Shown: positions 17,930 to 27,099 of the stretch, piece after piece | How positions within the stretch are numbered: the stretch's first letter is position 1 | How the letters are laid out: the number at the start of each line of letters is the position of its first letter | Assembly (NCBI RefSeq): GCF_900156675.1 | Contig: NZ_FTOH01000002.1 | Location: forward strand, 310,001-374,000 | Source of the DNA: Thalassolituus maritimus | Lineage (GTDB): Bacteria > Pseudomonadota > Gammaproteobacteria > Pseudomonadales > Oceanobacteraceae | Length of the DNA stretch: 64,000 nt | Reading direction: 5' to 3' | Program-made: the position numbers and the translations under genes | The notes under the pieces: model-generated | Seen by the model: the letters and a program-made list of their open reading frames with translations, nothing else | Databases searched by the model: none | Told to the model about the DNA's origin: nothing

Positions 17930-18952
17930 ATGAGTACTATGAGTGCACTAGCGAATAAACGGGCGATCTCCAGCGTAAAAATCATGACAGAACTCGGCCA
18001 GCACTATGGCTTGAGTACTTCGTATTGCCTGCAAAATACCGGGGTAACACCTGAGCTGCTTGAAGACAGCTCGGCTCTGGTCACGGGGGCTCAGGAGCTA
18101 CAGGTGATAGAAAACCTGGTGCACGGATTACCTGAAGCCCGGGGCTTAGGGTTGCAGGCGGGGATGCGTTATCAGCTGACAACTTTCGGTATCTGGGGCT
18201 TCGCCATCATCAGTAGCCCCACAGTGAGAGATGCAATCGATGTTGCACTGCGGTTTACAGATCTGTCTTTTGTGCTGCTAAAATTTTCGTATCATGAAAC
18301 CGCTGAGAGCGCAGAAATTGTCATGGGGGTTGAGCATATACCTACTCACCTTCGGCAATTCGTTGTTGAGCGTCACCTTGCGGTTTTTATGATGCTTGCT
18401 CGGGAGATGATGGGAAGCGAGGTACTGGCACCCCGGGAAATACACCTCACTATCGATGAATTGCCTCTACCGGGACTCGCTGATCTGATGCCCACGACTC
18501 ATATATTCCTTGGTGCGGATCAGAATCGCTTTGTACTGGACCCATCACTCCTCGCTCGTCGTGTGCCCAAAGCCAACGCAGCGACAGCGGCGTTCTGCCT
18601 GAAACAATGTCAGGAGTTGCTGAATCAGCGCCACTCAGCGTCGGGGCTGTCAGGTGATATCAGGGCTTATTTGTTAGAGAACCTGACTGATATACCAGCG
18701 ATGTCAGAGGTTGCTGCGCATTTTTTTCTGAGCCAGAGAACTCTGAGTCGACGCCTGGAGGATGAGGGCAGCAGCTTCCGCGAACTCGTTGATGACGTTC
18801 GTGAGGGGGTTGCTGCTGAATTGCTTGAGACCGCGAAATTGAGTGTCGAATCGGTCGCTGAGAGACTGGGCTACGCAGAACCTGCCAGCTTTATCCGAGC
18901 TTTTAAGCGCTGGACGGGAGTGACACCAGCCCAATACCGGCGCGCGCGATAG
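17930..18952 (+). CDS. AraC-family transcriptional regulator (OruR/ArgR-type N-terminal domain)
   Basis: 340 residues from the ATG at 17930 (an ATG three codons later is also possible). A longer upstream frame would overlap the divergent gene and is rejected. Residues of about 20-210 match the Arabinose_bd-type sensing domain (LVTGAQELQVIENLV, GFAIISSPTVRDAI). The last 100 residues are the double helix-turn-helix: AAHFFLSQRTLSRRLEDEGSS, then VAERLGYAEPASFIRAFKRW and TPAQYR. It is divergent from the tautomerase/ALDH genes, so it very likely controls them in response to a small molecule. Confidence 0.9.
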   Translation: MSTMSALANKRAISSVKIMTELGQHYGLSTSYCLQNTGVTPELLEDSSALVTGAQELQVIENLVHGLPEARGLGLQAGMRYQLTTFGIWGFAIISSPTVRDAIDVALRFTDLSFVLLKFSYHETAESAEIVMGVEHIPTHLRQFVVERHLAVFMMLAREMMGSEVLAPREIHLTIDELPLPGLADLMPTTHIFLGADQNRFVLDPSLLARRVPKANAATAAFCLKQCQELLNQRHSASGLSGDIRAYLLENLTDIPAMSEVAAHFFLSQRTLSRRLEDEGSSFRELVDDVREGVAAELLETAKLSVESVAERLGYAEPASFIRAFKRWTGVTPAQYRRAR

Positions 18953-18991
18953 CCCTCGGTTGGTCTGGTCTGCGAAACCTTAGCGCCTATC

Positions 18992-19912
18992 TTAGTGCCA
19001 CTTAGGCAGCCAGACTTTATTGCTTAGTCCGGTCAGCTCATCCCCCATGATGACAGTCGTTGCGGGCAGTTGTTTATCGCCCACTGCGTACTTAGCGGTG
19101 ACCGTGTAGTTAATCCGACGACGTTCGCCGGGCGCCAGTGGTTTCAGCGTCCGTTCCCATATCAATTCTGTGCCGTCTTCAGATACAAAACGAGTGAAGT
19201 TATCGCCTGCGCCGCTGAAATCAGTATCGTCGAGCGCATCCCTGAGTATCAGCTCGCTGGTGGCCTGTGAGCCGTGGTTAACGACTTCGATACTGATTTC
19301 GACAGGCCCGGTTTCTACAGGGATCGGATATACGGTTTTACGAACCTGAAGGTTCACCGGGCCGGGGTTGTAGGTAAATTTGATCGGCTGTAACTGCTGT
19401 GAGCGAGCGTAATATTCGTACTGAAATTCTTCTTCTGCAGACTTTTCCATCGCCGGTGGTTCTGAGCGGATCATCGGAAAAGCGGCTTCAGGAATCTGGA
19501 TATCGATATCCACCGAGCTGATGGCCGGGGCCGGTGCATTATCAAGCAGTAATGAAAGGTCGACTTCAGCTTTTTGAATCTGGTCGATCTTTCCTGCGTG
19601 GCGCGGTGATGTCGGCAATGTGATGGTGATCGACTCTCCTGCTGCAACCGTGATTGGCTGAGTGTCAGCACCCGCGAAACCTATCACTCCGGAATAGCTT
19701 TCGTTCGATTCATTCTCGATCAGCAACTGGAGCGATGTTTCGGGTGACTCTCCATTCTTGAGGATAATGTTGCCGGTCAGCTCAGTGAGCGCGATCACTG
19801 GCTCTGGGATTTCGTCTTCGGCAGGTGCTCGCTCAGACGGTTCGGCATTGGCAAAAACACTGAACAACACTGAACAAATAATAAGGGAGGTCAGGCTAGC
19901 GATCTTAGGCAT
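18992..19912 (-). CDS. Exported protein with a DUF11-like domain
   Basis: 306 residues from the ATG at 19912; a GTG four codons upstream is an alternative. A signal peptide ends near ANA/EP (about residue 23). The first half has beta-rich segments in an acidic background. From about residue 190 (LQVRKTVYPIPVETG ... ISIEVVNHGSQATSELILRD) it resembles the DUF11/conserved-repeat beta-sandwich found in surface and cell-envelope proteins. There are no catalytic motifs. It is probably periplasmic or surface-associated; function unknown. Confidence 0.65.
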   Translation of the reverse strand: MPKIASLTSLIICSVLFSVFANAEPSERAPAEDEIPEPVIALTELTGNIILKNGESPETSLQLLIENESNESYSGVIGFAGADTQPITVAAGESITITLPTSPRHAGKIDQIQKAEVDLSLLLDNAPAPAISSVDIDIQIPEAAFPMIRSEPPAMEKSAEEEFQYEYYARSQQLQPIKFTYNPGPVNLQVRKTVYPIPVETGPVEISIEVVNHGSQATSELILRDALDDTDFSGAGDNFTRFVSEDGTELIWERTLKPLAPGERRRINYTVTAKYAVGDKQLPATTVIMGDELTGLSNKVWLPKWH

Positions 19913-20042
19913 GTGATAGTCCACAGTTTGGTCTCAGGCATTGTTACCCGCGTGCCGTTTTCAGGCAAGGCGCTTAGAGTGCCATAAACTCTTAATGACA
20001 CGGTCATGAGGACGTATATCTAACGGTAACTTTTGCTGGCAG

Positions 20043-20073
20043 GCGTTGCTTTCTGACGACGAGAAAGCAACGC
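20043..20073. terminator. Perfect hairpin after glmS
   Basis: A 12-bp perfect stem (20043-20054 with 20062-20073) encloses a 7-base loop 28 bases past the glmS stop. There is no T-run, so it may be a transcript-stabilising hairpin rather than an intrinsic terminator. Confidence 0.5.
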
Positions 20074-20100
20074 TCCGACTGTTACAGTCTTTTTAAGTCG

Positions 20101-21915
20101 TTACTCAACCGTCACAGATTTCGCCAGATTACGCGGTTGGTCAACGTCGGTGCCTTTAATGACGGCGACGTGATAGCTCAATAGCTGTAGCGGTAATGTA
20201 TAGAGCACAGGGGCGATAATGTCATCGCAATGCGGCACGCTCATGACCTTCATATTGCTCTCGGGTCTGATGCTGAGTTTCTCATCGGCGAAAACAAAAA
20301 GCTCACCACCGCGGGCACGAACTTCTTCAATGTTCGACTTCAGTTTTTCGATCAGCTCGTTGTTGGGTGCCACAACAATGATGGGCATTTCTGAATCAAT
20401 CAGTGCCAGAGGGCCATGCTTAAGCTCGCCGGCCGCATAAGCTTCGGCGTGGATATAACTGATTTCTTTCAGTTTTAGCGCACCTTCCATTGCAATCGGA
20501 TATTGGTCGCCGCGACCAAGAAACAGGGCGTGATGCTTTTCTGCGAAATGCTCGGCGAGATCTTTAATAGCACCATCCATGCCGATGGCTTTTTCAATCA
20601 GCGCTGGCAGCTTCAGCAGGGCTTCGGCGATGCGGCTCTCACTTTCCTTGTTCATGCCGTTGGCGCGTCCGAGACCCGCTGTCAGGAGCATCAGGGCGGT
20701 CAGCTGGGTGGTGAAGGCTTTGGTTGAGGCTACGCCGATTTCTGCGCCTGCCCGGGTAAGCAGAGCCATATCAGACTCACGGACCAGGGAGGAGCCGGGC
20801 ACATTACAGATGGTAATCGCGCGGTCATAGCCGGTTTCTTTTGCAAGTCGAAGTGCTGCCAGAGTATCGGCTGTTTCACCGCTTTGCGAGATGGTAACCA
20901 GCAGGCTGTTAGGGCGCACAACCGATTTCCGGTAGCGGAATTCTGAGGCAATTTCGACGTTACAGGCGATGCCTGCAAGTTCTTCGATCCAGTAGCGGGC
21001 AGTCATACCAGCGTGGTAGCTGGTGCCACAGGCAATGATCTGAACCTGATCGATATTGCTCAGGTCACCGAGAGATTCGAGGTTGAGTTTCCCGCCGACT
21101 AAGCGGCCTTCCAGAGTATTCGCGATCGCAACTGGCTGTTCGTAAATTTCCTTCATCATGTGATGGCGGAATTCACCTTTGTCGCCCGCATCGTGCTCTA
21201 CGTCGGACTCATGAGCTTCGCGGGTTGCAGGTTCGTTACCTGCATCAAAAATGCGGATTTCTGTACGGGTAATTTCTGCAACATCACCTTCTTCCAGATA
21301 GGAGAACTTACGGGTAACCGGAAGCAGGGCCAACTGATCCGAGGCAATGAAGTTTTCGCCAATGCCGTGTCCTACCACCAGTGGCGAACCTGAACGGGCA
21401 ACCACCATACGCTCAGGATCTGTACGGTTAATCACCACCATGCCGTAAGCGCCTTCGAGCAGTGATCGGGCCGCCATGACCGCATTCAGCAGGCTGGTTG
21501 AGTCGCGCAGTTCGCGCTCAACAAGGTGGGCGATGACTTCGGTGTCTGTTTGGGAGGTAAAGGTGTAACCCTGATCCTGAAGCTCTTCACGCAGCTTTTC
21601 GTGATTCTCAATGATGCCGTTGTGAACAACGGCGATATCACCGGATACATGGGGGTGGGCGTTATCTTCGGAAGGCTCGCCGTGAGTGGCCCAGCGGGTA
21701 TGGGCGATTCCCGTACCGCCGGGCGTCGGCGACTCGGCGATGGCATCTGCCAGAGTTTTTACTTTTCCCATGCGGCGGACGCGCCGGAGATTCTGGGAAT
21801 CATTGATGACAGCAACACCTGCTGAGTCGTACCCGCGGTACTCAAGGCGACGTAAACCTTCTAGCAGAACTTCAACAATATCGCGTTGTGCGACGGCACC
21901 AACGATTCCACACAT
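20101..21915 (-). CDS. glmS: Glutamine-fructose-6-phosphate aminotransferase (isomerizing)
   Basis: 604 residues, normal length. The N-terminal class II glutamine amidotransferase domain starts MCGIVGA, with Cys2 as nucleophile, and shows the motifs [17 protein letters not shown] and NGIIEN. Two SIS sugar-isomerase domains follow ([37 protein letters not shown]). The C-terminus ends LAKSVTVE, the universal GlmS tail. It makes glucosamine-6-phosphate for peptidoglycan and LPS. It is not accompanied by glmU here. Confidence 0.98.
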   Translation of the reverse strand: MCGIVGAVAQRDIVEVLLEGLRRLEYRGYDSAGVAVINDSQNLRRVRRMGKVKTLADAIAESPTPGGTGIAHTRWATHGEPSEDNAHPHVSGDIAVVHNGIIENHEKLREELQDQGYTFTSQTDTEVIAHLVERELRDSTSLLNAVMAARSLLEGAYGMVVINRTDPERMVVARSGSPLVVGHGIGENFIASDQLALLPVTRKFSYLEEGDVAEITRTEIRIFDAGNEPATREAHESDVEHDAGDKGEFRHHMMKEIYEQPVAIANTLEGRLVGGKLNLESLGDLSNIDQVQIIACGTSYHAGMTARYWIEELAGIACNVEIASEFRYRKSVVRPNSLLVTISQSGETADTLAALRLAKETGYDRAITICNVPGSSLVRESDMALLTRAGAEIGVASTKAFTTQLTALMLLTAGLGRANGMNKESESRIAEALLKLPALIEKAIGMDGAIKDLAEHFAEKHHALFLGRGDQYPIAMEGALKLKEISYIHAEAYAAGELKHGPLALIDSEMPIIVVAPNNELIEKLKSNIEEVRARGGELFVFADEKLSIRPESNMKVMSVPHCDDIIAPVLYTLPLQLLSYHVAVIKGTDVDQPRNLAKSVTVE

Positions 21916-22004
21916 GACACTTAAACCTTCCAGAATTCCAGCGGCGAACTATATCCGATGCCTGCTGGGCTGGCAAAGTTGCACCTTCATTATGGCTTTT
22001 GCTT

Positions 22005-23666
22005 TCAGGCGATCACCGCGCGGTTGCGGCCCGACTTTTTGGCCTGATAGAGGGCTTTATCTGCTCGCTCGAAGACCATTTCAGTGGACTCCAGCGCTCG
22101 AAACTCACTGATGCCAAATGACATGGTTATGGACACACGTTCACCACGGAAATTAAATGGGCAGGCTTCGATACTGGCCCGTAGCTTTTCTGCGACCCCG
22201 GCCGCGGCATCTGCCTGAGTACCGGGCAGCAGAATGACAAACTCCTCACCGCCATAGCGTGCGATAAAGTCCGTCTCCCGTAGGTTCTTCTTGAGCGTGC
22301 TGGCGATCAGTTGCAGTACTTTGTCTCCAGCGATGTGGCCGTAGTTGTCATTAATCTGTTTGAAGTGGTCAACATCACAGATAATGAATGACAATGACCT
22401 GCCACCGCGGCTGCGTTTCATCAGTTCTTCGCCAAGTTGCACTTCATAAGCAGCACGGTTTGGTAAGCCTGTAAGGTGATCCAGCGTCGCACGTTTCTTC
22501 TGGTCTTCAATAATCTGGCGTGCCTGAGACGCTTCTGCCTCCATCTCTGTAAGCCGGTTCTGCAGGACTTCAAGCTGCTCTGCCAGTCTCGCTTCACGCT
22601 GTGATTCGACTTCCTGATAGTGCTCCATCGCCCGGACGATGGTGGTCAGATGCTCTCTTACGCTGGAGCCCAGCTCACCAAGATCACCGAGACCGTTTAC
22701 CACGCCGCGGATGTCATCAATCTGATCCCTGACCATGGTTTCGAGGCTTGTGCGGGCATCTTCACGGTCAGCCTGCCCAGAGTTGGCGTCTGATACCATG
22801 GTCTGAATAGCTTGCAGGCGCTGATCCAGGCTATGAAGAAATCGCTCGAATTCCTCTTGCCCGGAGCCCAGGCAGTCGAGCAGGAACTGGGAGGTATCTT
22901 CCAGTAGGCTGACAAATTCATACCAGTGCAAACCGTCATCAAGGCGTTTCTGTAGCTCGTCAGAGCGTTGGTGCAGTCGCTCTGGTACGACCAGTCGTGA
23001 TATCAGCCCATTCAGTGCACTGGCGACTTCTCGTGCAATCGTCGAGAAGCCGGGTTCTGCGGGTTCGTCACTGCCGTTGGTATCATCGGCAGTGATGGCT
23101 GCTTCAGGAGGCTCGGTCTTTTCGGCGGAGGTCTTCTCTTTTGAAAAGACCTTTTTCCACCAAGGGCCCTTGCCGGTATCGCCCGAATTCTCGTCGAGGG
23201 TTACCAGCGTCGACAGGACGCCAGCCCAACCCTCAAGCTGGTGGGAGTAGCCTTGCCAGTCATTGAGAGCATCTGGCGCAGCTTTGCGCAACGCACGAAC
23301 TTCGTTCACTAATTTCTTAGGTATCTGGCAGTGACACAGCTTTTCAGCCATCAGGCTGATTTTCTCAGCGAGAGCGGCTGAATGTTCTGCCTGACTCAGA
23401 TCGTATTCTTTTATCTGGCCATTGAGCAGATTCATCGTTTTGTTCAGGTCGCTGGTTGAGCCCCGCATAGACTCGCGAAGATCTGCCAGAGTCCGGTCGA
23501 GAGGGTCTGACTGGCCTTCAGCCAACAGGGATACCAGCACTAGCCCACGCCGCAACTGCTCGTTGCGTGTGCCTACCTGGAGCTTAAGCTTGTCGTATTT
23601 TTCATTGAGGGTGAGGTACTTATCCCTCCACTGAAGATCGGAGGGTCCCTGCTTTGTTACCGCCAT
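22005..23666 (-). CDS. Diguanylate cyclase with long helical N-terminus
   Basis: 553 residues. Residues 1-380 are helix-rich with no transmembrane segment, so it is probably a cytoplasmic sensor or coiled-coil region (strong heptads at about 325-385). The C-terminal GGDEF domain begins near DHLTGLPNRAAYE, with active-site GGEEF at 472-476 and an inhibitory I-site RETD five residues before it. It should synthesise c-di-GMP with product inhibition. It lies upstream of the EEP hydrolase-dsbA-cytochrome block, as in Pseudomonas aeruginosa, where DgcH occupies this place. Confidence 0.93.
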   Translation of the reverse strand: MAVTKQGPSDLQWRDKYLTLNEKYDKLKLQVGTRNEQLRRGLVLVSLLAEGQSDPLDRTLADLRESMRGSTSDLNKTMNLLNGQIKEYDLSQAEHSAALAEKISLMAEKLCHCQIPKKLVNEVRALRKAAPDALNDWQGYSHQLEGWAGVLSTLVTLDENSGDTGKGPWWKKVFSKEKTSAEKTEPPEAAITADDTNGSDEPAEPGFSTIAREVASALNGLISRLVVPERLHQRSDELQKRLDDGLHWYEFVSLLEDTSQFLLDCLGSGQEEFERFLHSLDQRLQAIQTMVSDANSGQADREDARTSLETMVRDQIDDIRGVVNGLGDLGELGSSVREHLTTIVRAMEHYQEVESQREARLAEQLEVLQNRLTEMEAEASQARQIIEDQKKRATLDHLTGLPNRAAYEVQLGEELMKRSRGGRSLSFIICDVDHFKQINDNYGHIAGDKVLQLIASTLKKNLRETDFIARYGGEEFVILLPGTQADAAAGVAEKLRASIEACPFNFRGERVSITMSFGISEFRALESTEMVFERADKALYQAKKSGRNRAVIA

Positions 23667-23748
23667 ACTGCTTCCCGAAGACGATTCTCAGATGATTGTG
23701 TCCTGAGTATAGTCGCGTTTGGACAGTCCGCTGGGCAGATACGGACTT

Positions 23749-24528
23749 TTATAGTCCTATTTCGGCAGCCACCGGGAGGTGATCTGACTGTGGGTGGTCA
23801 ATGACCGCAATCCGATGCAAGGGAATGCTGTCGCTGACCAGAATATGGTCAATGCCGCGCGCCGGTTGCCAGCTCGGGTAAGTTGGCAGTTCGTCGGCAA
23901 CAGGGTGCAGGTTCAGCCCTTTCAGTGGACTTTGCTGGAGAAGCCATTCGCTCTCCTGATTAAGGTCGCCCATAATCACGACTTTTCGGGCGTCAGCGAG
24001 CACATCGACCAGGTAGCGAATCTGACTGAACTGCGTTTGCTTGCGCAAAGCGAGGTGAGTAACTGCGACTACCAGCGGGTCTTCAGGGTCACCGTAACGA
24101 AGAATCATCATGCCTCGGCCGGGTAAGCCAGGGAGAGGGTGGCGCTCAATACTGAAAGCGCGGTTGCGGCAGAGTACGCCATTAGAGTGCTGGGCGAACC
24201 GCCCAAGATTACGGTTCACCTGGTGATGCCAGTGATCGAACCCCGCGAGTTCTGCGATGCACTGAATCTGATTTTGCCGGCCACTGCGCCAGCTTCCTCC
24301 ATCTGCTTCCTGCAAGGCAACCAGGTCAAAAGGCCGGACCAGATCTGCGATGTTATCTAACGCCGATTCACGGGCCTGGAAAGGAAGAAGGTGTTGCCAG
24401 CTGCGCAGGAGGTAGTGATGATATCCGCCAGTGCGGATACCGACCTGCATATTGAAGGTGAGTAGTCTTAGGCGTTCTGGGGAGCAGGGAAGCTCTGTGA
24501 ACGCCCTTAGAGAGGTTAATTCAGGCAC
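23749..24528 (-). CDS. Endonuclease/exonuclease/phosphatase-family hydrolase
   Basis: 259 residues with the EEP fold: LLTFNMQVG, metal-binding Glu in LVALQEADGG, VVAVTHLAL, MGDLNQE and the C-terminal SDHLPVAAEI. All catalytic landmarks are present. There is no signal peptide, so it is likely cytoplasmic. The substrate could be nucleic acid or a phosphodiester. The GTG start lies six bases after the dsbA stop, suggesting translational coupling. Confidence 0.88.
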   Translation of the reverse strand: MPELTSLRAFTELPCSPERLRLLTFNMQVGIRTGGYHHYLLRSWQHLLPFQARESALDNIADLVRPFDLVALQEADGGSWRSGRQNQIQCIAELAGFDHWHHQVNRNLGRFAQHSNGVLCRNRAFSIERHPLPGLPGRGMMILRYGDPEDPLVVAVTHLALRKQTQFSQIRYLVDVLADARKVVIMGDLNQESEWLLQQSPLKGLNLHPVADELPTYPSWQPARGIDHILVSDSIPLHRIAVIDHPQSDHLPVAAEIGL

Positions 24529-24534
24529 GGCCGC

Positions 24535-25167
24535 TTAGCGGTTGCGTTCCTGTTCGATCAGATAGTCGACAACTTTAACCATATCTTCCTGACTACCGGC
24601 ACTGCTGGCATCGACGATGTACTGACCGTTAACAATCAGAGTAGGCACGCCGCTGATCTCAAATGCGCGAACACGCTTGTCGCCACGGGTCATTTTTGAG
24701 CGCACGGCGAATGACTCGTAAGCCTTATCGAAATCTTCAGCAGATACGTCGGCTTTGGTCATCAGAAAATCACGCTGCTCGTCCTTGGTGAGTAGGCGTA
24801 CTTTCTGAAGATGGATGGCGTTGAAGATGTCACTGTGTACCTGATCAAGCACACCTAATGCATCAGCGGTGTAATATAACTGGGCGTGAACTACCCAAGC
24901 GCGACCAAACATAGCCGGAACACGTGAGAAGGTCACGTCTTTCGCCAGAGTCTTTTTCCACGGAACAATGACAGATTCGAGGCTGAAACAGTGTGAGCAG
25001 CCATACCAGAAAGCTTCTTCGACGTGAATCTGTCCGTCTTGCATGACTGCGACTGGATTTTCCAGTACACGGTAGTGCTTACCAGCTTCATAATCTGCCG
25101 CCGACGCGACAGATGCGACTGTTACTAAGGCTGCTGCCATCCATTTCTTGAAAGAAGAAAGCATCAT
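24535..25167 (-). CDS. dsbA: Thiol:disulfide interchange protein DsbA
   Basis: 210 residues with a signal peptide ending ASAADYEAG. The active site is CSHC in FWYGCSHCFSLE, and the cis-Pro loop is SGVPTLIVNG. It introduces disulfides into exported proteins in the periplasm. E. coli DsbA has CPHC; the Ser variant is common in pseudomonad relatives. It is followed directly by the EEP hydrolase gene. Confidence 0.96.
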   Translation of the reverse strand: MMLSSFKKWMAAALVTVASVASAADYEAGKHYRVLENPVAVMQDGQIHVEEAFWYGCSHCFSLESVIVPWKKTLAKDVTFSRVPAMFGRAWVVHAQLYYTADALGVLDQVHSDIFNAIHLQKVRLLTKDEQRDFLMTKADVSAEDFDKAYESFAVRSKMTRGDKRVRAFEISGVPTLIVNGQYIVDASSAGSQEDMVKVVDYLIEQERNR

Positions 25168-25282
25168 CGCTCCCGTTTAATTATGTTAGATAGTTTATAG
25201 TTTGCCCAGAAAGGCCCCGCACGACCAGACTGGCTGTGCAAAGCTCTGTCAATCTGAATTGCACAGCAGAAAACGCAGGCAT

Positions 25283-25312
25283 AAAAAAAGGTGGCCAGGG
25301 CCACCTTCTTCT
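25283..25312 (-). terminator. Terminator after cytochrome c4
   Basis: GGTGGCC/GGCCACC (25290-25296 with 25299-25305) is followed on the minus strand by seven T residues. Confidence 0.85.
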
Positions 25313-25321
25313 CAGTGCTGC

Positions 25322-25927
25322 TTAACGCAGACCCTGGATGTAAGAAGAAACCGCTTCGATTTCTTTGGCATGCAGGCGATATGCGATATCACGCATCATT
25401 TTGCTGTCACCGTCGTTGGTACGCTCGCCGTTGCTGAACGCGGTCAGCTGCATAGAGGTGTAAACATCATGCTGACCCGCAAGACGTGGGAAGCCAGCCG
25501 CTTCAACACCTTTGCCCGAGGGGCCATGGCATGCCAGACATGCAGGGACGTTTTTCTCTTCGATACCGCCGCGGTAGATACGCTCACCCAGTTCGGCAAG
25601 TTCTTCTTTAGCACCGCCAGCTGTGGGTACCTGCTCAGTGAAGTAAGCAGCCAGATCAGCGATGTCCTCATCCGACAGGCCGGTCACGAAAGGCATCATT
25701 GCTGGAGCCTGACGATTACCGTCACGGATGTCAGTGATCTGTTTGATCAGGTAGCGCTCTCCCTGGCCAGCGATTTTAGGGAAGGTCGGCGCCATGCTGT
25801 TACCGTCAGCACCGTGGCAGGCTGCACAGGTAGCAGATTTCGCTTTACCAGCTTCTGCATCACCCGCGTGGGCGACGGTTACGAGGCCGGCAGACAGAAT
25901 GAGGCTAATCAACAGGTTTTTCATCAT
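25322..25927 (-). CDS. Di-heme cytochrome c4
   Basis: 201 residues with a signal peptide ending VAHAGDAEAGK. It has two heme c sites, CAACH near residue 33 and CLACH near residue 130, in two similar halves, as in cytochrome c4. Candidate axial Met residues lie in MMPFVTGLS and MMRDIAYRL. It is a periplasmic electron carrier to terminal oxidases. It sits with a small monoheme cytochrome, dsbA and engB as in pseudomonads. Confidence 0.95.
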   Translation of the reverse strand: MMKNLLISLILSAGLVTVAHAGDAEAGKAKSATCAACHGADGNSMAPTFPKIAGQGERYLIKQITDIRDGNRQAPAMMPFVTGLSDEDIADLAAYFTEQVPTAGGAKEELAELGERIYRGGIEEKNVPACLACHGPSGKGVEAAGFPRLAGQHDVYTSMQLTAFSNGERTNDGDSKMMRDIAYRLHAKEIEAVSSYIQGLR

Positions 25928-25967
25928 CAGGTCCAGTTTCAGATATAGTTCTTAGTTGCTTGTACGA

Positions 25968-26264
25968 TTATTTCGGCGTTGACATATATTCGATCAAAGC
26001 CTTGTACTGATCAGCAGTACAATCCATGCAGAGACCTCGTGGAGGCATCGCATTCAGGCCGTTTGTCACGCTCTGTACAAGAGTGTCCATGCCTTTCTCA
26101 AGGCGCGGCGCCCATGCTTCAGCGTCGAACGCTTTAGGTGCACCAGCGACTGCCATTTTGTGGCAGGCTGCACAGGCCTGAGTGTATTTGGTTTCAACAT
26201 CAAACGCCTGCACGTTGGCGCTCAAAGTGGCGGTCAGGGCCGCGAGTAGTGTCAGTTTTTTCAT
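25968..26264 (-). CDS. Small monoheme cytochrome c (c5-like)
   Basis: 98 residues from the ATG at 26264, which opens a clean signal peptide (LLAALTATLSANVQA) after an AGAGAGA ribosome site. A longer frame from 26402 overlaps the engB promoter region and is not credible. It has one heme motif, CAACHK. A distal MPPRGLCMDC stretch supplies the axial Met and two extra Cys, a cytochrome c5 trait. Periplasmic electron carrier, upstream of cytochrome c4 on the same strand and divergent from engB. Confidence 0.9.
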   Translation of the reverse strand: MKKLTLLAALTATLSANVQAFDVETKYTQACAACHKMAVAGAPKAFDAEAWAPRLEKGMDTLVQSVTNGLNAMPPRGLCMDCTADQYKALIEYMSTPK

Positions 26265-26408
26265 GGTCTGATCTCTCTCTTTAGTTATAGCCACAGGTTT
26301 CCGACAAACACACCACTTCAGAATTATCCCTCTATGATAGAATAGGATCTGCGCTGAAGGGCGCTCATTATATACCATTATTTTCCGGACGGTCATTACC
26401 AATACCTT

Positions 26409-27038
26409 ATGTCAGCTCAGGAAACCTTGATTTACACCAACGCCGAGTTCGAAAAGAGCGCCGCTAAATTGAGCCAGTGCCCGACGGACATCATCCGTGA
26501 GGTGGCTTTTGCCGGGCGTTCTAACGCCGGTAAATCCAGTGCGCTCAATACATTAACGGCGAATAAGAAGCTGGCTCGCACCAGTAAAACTCCCGGTCGA
26601 ACTCAACTGATCAACTTCTTCCGCCTTGGCGAAAGCAAGCTGGCACTGGTCGATTTGCCGGGCTATGGCTATGCAAAAGTACCGGTCGATAAGAAAAACG
26701 AGTGGCAGAAAGAGCTCGAAACCTACCTGAATCGCCGTCAGGCGCTGTGCGGGCTGGTTCTCCTGATGGACATCCGCCACCCTCTCAAAGACTTCGACAA
26801 CGCTATGCTCGACTGGGCTGCAGAAGCTGGTATGCCTGTTCATATCTTGCTGACTAAGTCAGATAAGCTTAAGCGTGGGCCTGCGAAAACGACGTTGTTG
26901 AAAGTTAAAAAGGCCGTTGCTGATCTGGGCGACCTTGTTACGGTCCAGACCTTCTCAAGCCATAACCGTGAGGGGTTAGGTGATCTACAGAGCAAACTGA
27001 CTCAGTGGCTGGATGCACCGTTTATTACTCAGGAATGA
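26409..27038 (+). CDS. engB: Ribosome biogenesis GTPase EngB (YihA/YsxC)
   Basis: 209 residues. The GTPase motifs are G1 [10 protein letters not shown]2 around TPGRTQ, G3 [11 protein letters not shown]4 TKSDKL and G5 FSSHNREG. It is an essential GTPase in large ribosomal subunit assembly. It is divergent from the cytochrome genes. In Pseudomonas the next gene is polA; here 6.6 kb of other genes intervene. Confidence 0.97.
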   Translation: MSAQETLIYTNAEFEKSAAKLSQCPTDIIREVAFAGRSNAGKSSALNTLTANKKLARTSKTPGRTQLINFFRLGESKLALVDLPGYGYAKVPVDKKNEWQKELETYLNRRQALCGLVLLMDIRHPLKDFDNAMLDWAAEAGMPVHILLTKSDKLKRGPAKTTLLKVKKAVADLGDLVTVQTFSSHNREGLGDLQSKLTQWLDAPFITQE

Positions 27039-27060
27039 GTGAATTCTTTAGTATTTCGTA

Positions 27061-27086
27061 AAAAAGGAGGCTGTCGCCTCCTTTTT
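27061..27086. terminator. Bidirectional terminator between engB and the convergent hydrolase
   Basis: An 11-bp stem, AAAAAGGAGGC/GCCTCCTTTTT, has a 4-base loop and gives a U-tract on either strand. Confidence 0.92.
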
Positions 27087-27099
27087 TACGGTTCAGTCG

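Noticed and set aside
25202-25948. 248-codon plus-strand frame across cytochrome c4
   Set aside because: Antisense to a gene with two heme motifs, and it runs through that gene's terminator.
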